From contig NC_061789.1 of NCBI RefSeq assembly GCF_022458985.1, positions 7,420,357 to 7,484,356 of the forward strand: 64,000 bases of DNA, read 5' to 3'. Below the pieces are notes generated by a model. It had not been told where the DNA came from and ran no database searches. It saw only the letters and a list, made by a program, of their open reading frames with translations. Source of the stretch: Mugil cephalus. Taxonomy: Eukaryota > Chordata > Actinopteri > Mugiliformes > Mugilidae. Positions 1 to 13,400 of the stretch are shown here, piece after piece. The stretch's first letter is position 1, and every line of letters begins with the position of its first letter. Made by a program: the position numbers and the translations under genes.

Positions 1-671
1 TGCTCACAGCTTCTCTTTTAATATTAACTTCTGTAGAACATATACTAATCCCTAAATTGCAAAATTTATATCCTAACATTTAAAATTAGATATATTAATA
101 AATAATCACACTTATTACTAAGTCCTTTGTTCGTAGTCAGGACACTCCCAGCTTTAGAAATTTACTCTCCATCTTTTGACAAGTGTTGCTTAGCTCAGAT
201 AATGCCTTCACATAAACTCGGAAATTTCAGAGTTCACATATAATAGTGTTCACATTACATTAAAATATGTGCAGTAGCTATTTTTTACTTTGGAAGCAGT
301 AATTTCTGAGTTTTAACAACTCATTTTTTTGCAAGTTGTCTTGAATGCAGCATCAGCTGGATCTCAACCAAGTTTTCCAAGACCCACCCCACCCTACTTC
401 TGATTGGCTAGTGTTGTTAGTTTGGAGAAGGAAAGCTGCGTTACTCTCATTCCATTTGTCGTGAACTCAGCTGACAATATCCCACATCAACATTTTTTTT
501 CTCTAAATGTTGATCTTATTTAAATCGTGATCAAACGCCACACCATATTCCGGTACAGTGCCAGAATACTTTAAACCCTGCGTATTGTACATGTAGGGAG
601 ACTCCTGCAATAACTGGTTCAAAATGGGTGAAACAGATGGAAACTGATGGTGATTTTGTGGATGCACCGAC
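1..671. other. kri1 intron, leading to exons beyond the left edge
   Basis: AT-rich sequence downstream (in the minus direction) of the last visible kri1 exon, which ends with a good donor (GTCGGTGC). I see no stretch coding for the expected KRI1 C-terminal domain and no recognisable repeat. It is best read as intron. Confidence 0.6.
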
Positions 672-4358
<3,687 letters not shown>

Positions 4359-4464
4359 GGTTCAACTGAATTAAATCACTAAGTGTTTAATATATTATGG
4401 GTAAACACTAGCGAGGAGAAGCCATGCCAGCTGCTAATGCGCAGGAAGCGTTTCACAGGTGAAC

Positions 4465-4470
4465 CACGTG
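4465..4470. promoter_or_regulatory. Palindromic E-box (CACGTG) in the kri1 5' flank
   Basis: The perfect palindrome CCACGTGG lies about 107 bp upstream of the kri1 start codon, next to ETS-like AGGAAG sequences at 4441-4450. CACGTG is the MYC/MAX and USF/TFE site, and many ribosome-biogenesis genes are MYC-controlled (established). Function here is inferred only. Confidence 0.35.
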
Positions 4471-4834
4471 GTTTCCTGTACGCGGATCTTTAAATTACGT
4501 TGGATTTCCTGCAGGGGGCGCACGAACACCCAAAACAAAAAAATACGTTTTTAAATTCAGATATGCTGAAGTTCCCGCTTTCATTTTTATATTATTTTAA
4601 TATTCATAACTTTGAATGGTGTAAAAGTAATGATTTTTTTGCTCTTAGAAATGGAAAATTGCTCAAAAATTGTTGTTTTTCTTTTTACTTTAAAAACTGT
4701 AATATAATGTTTATAGTTTTAAATGCATGTCTTAATTTATTCGCCTCTCAAGTATACAGTATATATTTTACTTTATTTTTATTTATTTTATTTTATACCT
4801 ATATATTTTTTTATCTTGTGTGCTCATATTACCA

Positions 4835-4895
4835 TATGTTTTTACTACTGGCTGCAGGTACAACAATATATTTCACTGTGCATGTGACAAATAAT
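4835..4895 (+). mobile_element. LINE-like 3' tail remnant
   Basis: The stretch near 4868-4895 contains TTTCACTGTGCATGTGACAA, the short terminal signature shared by many fish L2/Rex-type LINE 3' ends, which usually close with ACAAATAAA-like repeats. No upstream coding part is visible. Assigned from remembered family resemblance, not from a database search. Confidence 0.4.
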
Positions 4896-5639
4896 TATTA
4901 TTAAATATGTAGCCTTATCAGTATCATCAATTTGAGCTGTTATAATCAAGGGTTTAAATGTTGTTTATGTTTCAGGGGACTTTTCTGTTTCATGTGAGAT
5001 ATTTTAGTTGTAGCTGAAGCCTACGTAAGCTACACTGACATTGAAATAACTTTTTTTTTTAATCTAAAAAAAATGCTACTTTTATTGAACTGTATAGATT
5101 TTGACAAGAATTTGGCAGCCATCAGGCTCCTATCAGCACAAATTGTCAGTACAGCATGTTCCCAACGTTTCATTGTTAAATCGCTTGTTACCTCTGCTAC
5201 AGCTGATAAAAAGTCTACACATGCTGAAATTTGTTGACCTATAAAAATCAACCTTGTGATGGTAAAACTTTGTACCACTGCTTCTCAGTGCATCAGCTAC
5301 AGTAGGTGTTAAAATAGTTCATCCCACAAAAGTTAAACAACGCTGCTTATGACCAATGTGAGTTTGTTCGAGGAATCAATATGGCATGGAGAGAATGTTT
5401 ACTGTAGGTGGGAGGTCCCGAGTGGGCGAGGCCGTGGTATGTATGACACTGAATGACGATATACTCTTTGAGAATAGTCTGGGCCATCCACGATCTGTCA
5501 GATGGGCTTCCAGAATTTTTTATTTCCTACTTGTCTCAAAAAACAAAGTCAATTTAGGTTTGATAATGGAAAGTTATCAGTTCTGTATTTTAGATAAAGC
5601 ATGAAAATATAATTTTTCAAAGATATTTCACGACTATCT

Positions 5640-5760
5640 GATGGGATACAGTGTGTTTAAGTAGCTGCTTGGTGTACTGTGGGTGTACCGCAGGGATAGG
5701 TGTTAGGTCCTCTAATAGTCACTGTATGTTAGTAATCTTAAAACACAATGGAAGAGCCAG
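5640..5760 (+). mobile_element. Non-LTR retrotransposon reverse-transcriptase fragment
   Basis: Plus-strand codons 5682-5720 read GVPQG*VLGPLI, the hallmark G-V-P-Q-G-S-V-L-G-P-L block of non-LTR reverse transcriptases with a stop in place of the serine. No open frame surrounds it, so this is an old dead fragment. Confidence 0.5.
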
Positions 5761-7497
5761 TGAGCTAGTTGTAAATGAACATGAAGCTTAGAACAATTTC
5801 TTTGGGAAATATGTTGTGGCTTGACAAAATATGAAGCTATATCCAAAAAGAAAAAACAAAAACAAATAAACAAACAACAACAACAACAAAAAAGCTGAAA
5901 TAAGGGAAACTTGATATTCTTGAAGACGTTTCGTCCAAGTTCTTGAAGACTTGGGGTTTAGATAATTCCATGAAAATAAATGAAAATATTCTTGTGTGAA
6001 GGGAAATAGACGTTCCTGTTAGCTCGCCTTGTAATTCCCCTTGTAATGTTGACATCCAATACATTTGAGAATAGGTAAGTCTGGACAATCTGTCATGTTA
6101 AGGATTGAGCCATATGATGTGCCTTGCACTGGGGGCAGCAGGCTGGGGAAATACGTCAATATCTCTTATTTCATTTCAGATGCAGGGAACATTGGCTACA
6201 AATTCAGTGCAGAGCCTTCAAGATTCAAGATTCAATACAGACATCTACTGTATAATGTTAGGAAACAGTAGCCTGTGTGTCCTGAACTTGGAGGTGGGCG
6301 TATTGGCATTCTTCCAAAGAGAAAAACGTGCAGTGTGTAGAAAAACACGCGTGACATCTGTGTTATTCCAATCATCTGTGGAGGGAACTACAGGGATCCG
6401 GTCGTTGGTGCATGACCTTCTGCGGTTATATTAATGATTAATGATGACCAGGGATTAAGATAAAAAAAGCTCTCTTTAGAAAAATATACATTTCCTGTAC
6501 AAATAAAAACAGACTGCACCAACAGTTTGTGAGTCTCGCCACCACATCCATTTACAACTGTCCACATGTGTTATTAACCACTGTTTACCCTTTGCCCTTA
6601 ATCTGTTTTCTAATCTGAAAGTTTGCCCACATGGCTACAGATGTGTCACGCCACCTTTTCACTCGTGTCATCAGGTCAACAATACTTCTGCTCTTCCTCA
6701 GCCTTGGACTTTGCACTTGACATGTCTGTCGGATGGTTTGACCAACACACGTGCACGGTCGCAGATAAAGAAAGAGTTAATCAAACCATATGTTTGTCAA
6801 TGTAATTGAATTTCATATTTCAAGTTAATGAATGAAACTGCAGGTCAAAATTCTTGCTTTTGCAATAATGTTAAAGGGAAACGTGAATGCATCCTCAAAT
6901 AAGTGACTACATTATAGTCATAGCTTCTTTAAAACACCTCATTTTACTATATTAAGTCAGTTATTATTCAAAAGTATGTATTTATCAACATGTAAACTAA
7001 AATACTGCCAGTATACAGGGGTATTAATGAATTAATTAACTTGCTAAAAGACTTACTAGCGCTGACCCATTGGTTGTTATCTTTTAATTTCAATGAAACT
7101 AAGAAAAAACATGAGTGTCGTATCATTTTCCAAGAAGCTGCAGGGTTTTGCTTTCTGTGATGATGTCTCGACTTTCTAAGAAAAAGGTTTTGTTTTCCGT
7201 ACTAGAGCTCAGCCCCATTCACCACCACTACCACCACCCCCCAAAAAAGGAAGAAAAACAGTGTCGAATTTCGAGCCATGTGTGCATATTATGGCCATGA
7301 TGACAACACTGTGGAGGAGAACCCAGAGAGTAAGAGGATTGCAACATTCGGGAGGAAAGATTTCTGAGAAGAGGTCACATAAACAGTAATTGTGCTGTAT
7401 TTGAGTTGAGTTCAAAGAATGACCCACATCTGGGTGCAGGAAAATTAGTGGAAGAAATTGAATCCAGACAGTGTTGATTCTATAATAAATAGAAGTA

Positions 7498-7503
7498 TTT
7501 ATT
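7498..7503 (-). terminator. Likely ldlr polyadenylation signal
   Basis: TTTATT on the plus strand is AATAAA on the minus strand. It lies about 2.05 kb past the ldlr stop, a 3' UTR length close to that of mammalian LDLR. Cleavage would be expected near 7470-7490. Other usable signals cannot be excluded. Confidence 0.4.
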
Positions 7504-8339
7504 TATGTACAGCAAACATTTAAAAGGCTTCAACATCATCATCATCAAAAACGGTTAAGTAACAAATATGTACATTTATGAACATTGTATTTACATGTTA
7601 AATCTGCACTGTTAAACAGTCCTCCCTCTAATTATTCATCATTAACAGGCAGACACGATGATTTTGTACAAATCCACTGAGTTCAATAGCACCAACATGA
7701 ACACGTGAACAAAATATGTCATTGAAAAAAAAGGCACGCATTTGTCAGCTACACAAATAAAACAACTGAAATCAGTTTAAAATGTAAGACACTACAAGGG
7801 GCACATGGCTTTGTTTTCGAGGCGATCTGGTCCTGGGGGCACACATACATGTACACGTGCTATAGTACAGAGCGTTAAACATATCGGTCACACATGGTTG
7901 CATCAAAGCCTTTTGGCCTTTTAAGGAATGTAACCCCTCCATCTGAGAGGGGGTCGACGGGAGGGAAAATTTAAAGTCGGCTGTCTACTTTCACAGACAG
8001 GTGATCACAAATCAGGAGCTGAAAAGGCATCGTGAGAGGAAACTGCATACAGCTGCTGGAGGATCTTATAGTGACGTGAGGAATCTGAAGGCCATCAGTG
8101 CTGTATAATTAAGGCACAAACACAGTCTGTGCTGTGTTCTCACTTTGAGGCTGGCTACAGCAGTGACATTATGTACCTTTAGATGATGTTTTTGCACGAA
8201 TAATGATGCTAAACTCAGAATTACACAAATATAATCACTACTGAGGTCACACTGGTTGAACCGGCAGATGGAAAACTCAATATTACATTCACCTACTGCA
8301 CACTCACTTCAACTGTTCACATTTTGGGAAATATCCATT

Positions 8340-9010
8340 CTCAGTATGCTAAGCAGGATGCTAGTCTTTAGCAGATTATCCTTCTAATAGCTTATTATCA
8401 ATGCAAAAATATCTTGACATATTTCTAGTTAATGAATTAACCAAGAGACAGGCCTGTGATGTGTTAGCTTTAGGCTAGGCTAATTCTGTTTCCTTTGGAC
8501 AGAGCTATTCTTGGACAGTAGCTAAGCTAAGCAAAGTTAGCAAGCAGAAACAGACCCGTCAGCTGTAGCCTTGTTTTGGTCTTTGTGCTAAACTAAGTTT
8601 AGCAAGTGGTATCTTTGTGTCTAGCATACGGAAAAGAGAGTGAGAGGATTAGCTGATTAGCTAGGGTGTTTCTTGAAATGTTTGAAAATTGTGTTAGCCT
8701 GTTTTTGTCAAGAAATATTTTGTTTCTTATCATGAGTAGGCAAAAAAATATAATAATATATGTGTATCAACAGCTAAGCTACAGCTTTAAGGCATTTAGC
8801 TTAGTTTAGCATAAAGATTGATAGTAAGTGAAAAAGGTTAGCTTGTCCAAACAAAACCAAATCTTGTATTTACGTATACTAGTCTGAGAGCTTAAGATAT
8901 GCTTTAAACTGGGCACAGCGCTAAGCTCGTTGTTAACTGCTGCGTTGAGTTTTTATGCTAAACAAAGCTAATCACCTCTAGGCTTTAGCTCGTAGTTAGC
9001 GGTGTTACCT
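8340..9010. repeat. GCTA/TAGC-rich low-complexity island
   Basis: By eye I count about 29 GCTA or TAGC tetramers in about 670 bp (variants TTAGC, GCTAAGCTAA, TTAGCTGATTAGCTA), where about five are expected by chance. There is no fixed period, so it is not a classical satellite. Confidence 0.6.
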
Positions 9011-9548
9011 ATCCTCCCTTCTAAATTCACGCAAAAAAAAACCAACAACATTATGAATACTTCCCAAAATATCAAAATATTGAACTATTGTTTTAAATTA
9101 TAAATAGTGCAATGTATATTAATATTCCATCAACACTTTTGACTTCTGACTTGCCTTTTTTTTCCTGGACAGATATTTACAACACACATTTCTGGCATGA
9201 GTCGATCTCATGCTGAAGTTGCACCAACTTTAACATGATGGATGAAAAGTAAGATGTAAGTTCACCAGTTGCATGATAAATAAAAAAAAAAAAAAAACTG
9301 AAACTGACGAACCCAACATCTGGTAATTTGGTAATTTTTGTTGAGAAAGTAAATGTTAAAATGTGCACTACTTATAAAAAATGTTGTATACTGATCATTT
9401 CCATTGCAGTGAGCGTGTTGTGTTCTGTGAGGATACAGTGGTTCGAGGTCGTCTTCCATATCTTTGTGCTGCGTGAGGTAAAAAAAGCTAAAGGACGTTA
9501 ACGGTAGCTTATCATCGAGACTCCTCTTTCTACTCGACCCAACATTTT

Positions 9549-10432
9549 TCAGTTTTCTGTGAAGGTTGGATTGTCTGCTTCCTCATCCAAGCTCACAACT
9601 TGTCTCTGAAAGGACAGTAAATAAAAAGGACGTTAGACATAAAACTTTTTAACCGTCGTATTTTGCAATTTTACATTTAGATTCATGTTCATACAGTAAC
9701 TCTTTTTAGGCTTACTTTTGGGTAGGAGTAACCATCAGGGCTGTGGCTCCGCCAGATGTGCACTTGGTCCTCAGTGGTTTTCTGATAGACGGGGTTGTCG
9801 AAGTGAATGGTGTTAGTGTTCTTCAGTCTGTAGTTCCTCCACAGCAGCACACCACCAGCAGCCACCAGGCAAACGATCACTATTTGATTGAGAGAGATGA
9901 TAAAAGATGGCTGACTGTTATTAGTGTTTCAAATGGTTGGTATCTTTTGAGAAGCAGCGACTGCTACAACAAACTTACCCAGAGGCAAAAGGATGTAAAG
10001 AGCTGTTGGGGTGGTGGAGGCAGTCCTTGTTATGGCTGTTGCAACTTCACCATCTTAAGGAAATATAAACACACCAACGTCAAATTATGATACAGAAAGT
10101 ATCTTAACCAACACTGTGGTACTTCAACTTGCCCGTAGAAGTGAGTGGAGCGTATGTGGTGGTTCGATGGATTTTTGGGTTCACAGTCCTAGGCGAGGTC
10201 CTCCTTGGTTCAGGTGTGGTGGCCCTGGCTGGAGACTTGGTGGTGCGTGGCACTGGCTGGGTGGTGCGTGGCACCGGCTTGGTGGTGGCACTGGTGATGA
10301 CTAAAGGCACGGCGGCGGTGGTGGTGTGGACACGGGGCTTTTCTGTGGTCCTGGGTATGATCCTAGGTGTTGTTGTTTGCAGACGAGGTGGTGGGGTGGT
10401 TGGAACTTGAGGAGCTTCAGGCGTTGGCACAG
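9549..10432 (-). other. ldlr stalk, membrane helix and cytoplasmic tail
   Basis: Exon 15 (300 nt, against 171 nt in human) encodes a Thr/Pro-rich mucin-like stalk with repeats such as [17 protein letters not shown]. Exons 16-17 give the membrane helix [20 protein letters not shown], then [20 protein letters not shown] with the canonical FxNPxY internalisation signal, and the conserved SPDGYSYPK. The last exon adds [18 protein letters not shown] and a stop. That ending differs from the human EDDVA terminus and contains a second NPxF-type motif. Confidence 0.9.
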
Positions 10433-13400
10433 CTGAAGAAACGAAAGACAAAGATTTATTCAATGGGAAAGTTCCTTTTATAAAGCAGGATTTGTTTAAT
10501 TACAATATCAAATATTTTCGTACCAGGTACGCATGTCCTCATATCCGTGCCTAGCATCATGTCGTCTGGACAGACACAGGTATATTTGGGGGGGTGACTG
10601 CCCACTTGTGGAGCTGCCAGACACAGGAATTCACAACCGCCATTGGACACCTGACACCAGTCCCTTCCTGCGATGCAGAAGAAGAATCCGTTAGGAAGAC
10701 ATAAAGCCATGTCTCAGCCTGAGCTGTGACTGTGGAGGTAAATGGTAAGTTAATATATGTCTGAGCAAAATGATGACCTCATCGTTTTGTAGTTGCATTT
10801 CAAATATTAAGTTAAATGTTTGTTAGTTTGACAACTGCTATAGGCGGTTTATATTTCTTTTGAATTGATTGGTTCAGAGCCACAAAGAATCAGTGTGGTT
10901 AACGGAAAAGTTTTGGAGATACCAATATTTGTATGACTTGTGTTCCGCTAAATTTCGGAGGAATACGGCATAAAATTTCAGTCACCATTGTGGAAAGTGA
11001 AGCAGGAAGGACGACTAATATTTGGGTTATGGTGTCATCGGCGTAGGTTACGATCGTAGGCTGCGTTGTCAAGGACGTTGCAGTACTCTAAATGAACTTT
11101 TAACCTTGGTGGCTTCCAGATCTCAGCGGCGTTCTCACGATTTACTGCTGACGTTAGCACTTCCGCGACAAGCAGCTTGTGTACACAACACGTAACCACG
11201 CACTCATGAATTCCACTTGAAGGTAACAAAAAATCATTAATACCTATAAAGCTAGCTAGTATTGGTTTCCAATACTTGCACTCATCACACTCCATTAAGC
11301 GCATTTCAAAATTTCAAAGTAATCTTTTAAAGCCAATGATATTATTTAACCCTAACCCTAATTTCAGGACAGTGCATTTTTTTTTGTTTTTTTTTAGCGG
11401 TGCAAGTCTCCTACCGGTTGGCTGCTTGAGATTATGGTAGAGAATGATGTCCTCTGGTGATGATAGGTGCTCGGCCACTGGTGCAATGTCGTCGCCTGTC
11501 AGCCTGTTTGCACTGAGGATGGCGTTGTTGCTGACGTCTGTCCAGAACACTCTTTCCTAGAAGCAGAGCAACAGAAAAGTTTGAGCATATAAAAGACCAG
11601 GCACCTTTTATTGGGTTATATTATTATATGGGACATCTACCTCAAATACAGTGAGTCCCAGTGGGTGAGCCAACTTGTGTTCGTCAATGATGAGAGTGCG
11701 TCGACTACCGCCCTGCACATCGATACTGGAGAGAGTGTGCAGCTTAGAGTCCACCCAGTAGAGCCGCTGGTTCAACAGGTCTGGGAAGAAAGCAGGTGGG
11801 GAGGGGGAAGGGTCGACAGGTCAGACCACGTTGTCCACAGGTATTCAAATGTACAGAAAACACCTTGAAACCAGAGAGACGCGAGTGCTCGAGTTTACCA
11901 AGTGTGATGCCGTTGGGCCACTCGATGTTGTCGGTGACAAGAGCGGTGCGATCGCCTCCGTTGAGACCCCCCTTCTCTATCTTAGCTGGATTCCCCCAGT
12001 CAGTCCAGTAGATGAAGCTGTGAGGTGAAACGTATGGTAAATCAAAACACCCAAATACACTGATTCCTGTTTAGTGTTCATAAATAAAACAGAGTTAAGA
12101 TTAAGTAGTGTAAATGGCTTACTTGGTATGCGGGTCGACCACAATAGCGCGGGGTTTCGACAAGCCTCGGCTGAAGAGGGTTTTTCGGCGGCTACCATCA
12201 GCTGTTACCACGGAGACGGTGCTGCGAACACTGTCGGTCCAGTAAAGATTACCATGAACCCAGTCGAGGGCAATTCCTTCGGGAGCATCGACGTCACTCC
12301 CGATCACTATTTGGTGATGAGCGGCGTCTTCGGCCGAGTCCATCTGAGTTCTGGGATAAAAGTCAAAACAGGCGTTAAACAGGAAGTGATGGAAACGGAG
12401 GGTGATCTTTTCGTTCTGATTTCATTCTTGCTCACTTGTAGATCTTCTTCTGGGAGATGTCAGACCAGTAGATCTCTTTGGTGGCAATGTTCATATCAAG
12501 AGCCACAACGTTCTTCAGGCGGGGGATTACTCTTGTGTATTCGCTTTTGTCCAAAGTCATCTTTCTGACCTCATGGCGGTTTGTGAAGAAAAGGTAGGCT
12601 ATCGTACCTACACAGTCACAAAAAACACGTTTTTTTTTTTTTTATTAACGACGTATCAATCACAGAGTGTATAACACCTGCTTTTCAACCAACCAAAACA
12701 ACGACACATAACGTCTTATTGTAATAATGTGCTAATTTTGGTAAGCTAGGCTAACTAGCTTCCACTTTGTGATTGACAAATAAAGTGAATAAGTAGAAAA
12801 TCCTTTGAAAACCCTTTGAAAAACCTTTGAGGGGCCTTGTTGACTCCACTTTACTCCTTACTTACTTAGTGAATAATCCAAAAATAGACATAAAGGTCAC
12901 GTTAGGGTTAAACATGCCCACTTAGCTCTGCACAACAGTGTTAGCTCAGGCTACTGAGCTAGGCTAAACGCTATCCAAGATGCTAGCAGCTGGCTAAAGC
13001 AGTGGCCTCACTCCTTGCTCCTAGTTTGATGCTAGCTGTCCCACCTCACATTACTTAAATTAACCTGATATACCACACAATTGAAACTAATGGTTCATGC
13101 ATTAGTGAAATTTAACATTTTGAAAAAGTAGCATTGTTGAAACTTTGTTAAAATCCAACTTGGGATTATGTCAAGTGTTGCAAAGCTTTGCCTAGAGTTC
13201 TCTACATCAGTCACTACAACTCTAAAGTCATTTCCACATCTAACCATTACATAACTGAGTACATACCGATGGCCTTGCAGGCTTTGGTTGCTGGGTCAAC
13301 TTGGTATCCTTCCTCACACTCGCATTTGTAGCTGCCTATCTGGTTGATGCAAATCTGACTGCAGGTATCCGGGTTGGCACACTCATCGATATCTGGTTGA

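Larger units (their letters stand above)
4359..7480. other. Intergenic region kri1-ldlr with LINE relics
   Basis: About 3.1 kb between the kri1 5' end and the ldlr 3' end. It holds the kri1 5' flank, an AT-rich LINE-like 3' tail near 4840-4895, a reverse-transcriptase scrap near 5640-5760, and otherwise unremarkable AT-rich DNA. ORFs here (for example 4500-4904) are low-complexity Phe/Tyr-rich and show no domain. Confidence 0.6.
7485..9548 (-). other. ldlr 3' untranslated region (inferred extent)
   Basis: Sequence between the ldlr stop codon and the putative poly(A) signal. It contains several ATTTA motifs and a GCTA-rich island (8340-9010). No coding exon is recognisable. The exact 3' end is inferred. 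Confidence 0.45.

Noticed and set aside
4500-4904. Plus-strand ORF of 134 codons, Phe/Tyr-rich
   Set aside because: An AT-rich LINE tail and flanking DNA. No domain and no coding signature.
10129-10410. Plus-strand Val/Gly-rich ORF
   Set aside because: Antisense of the Thr/Pro-rich ldlr stalk exon.
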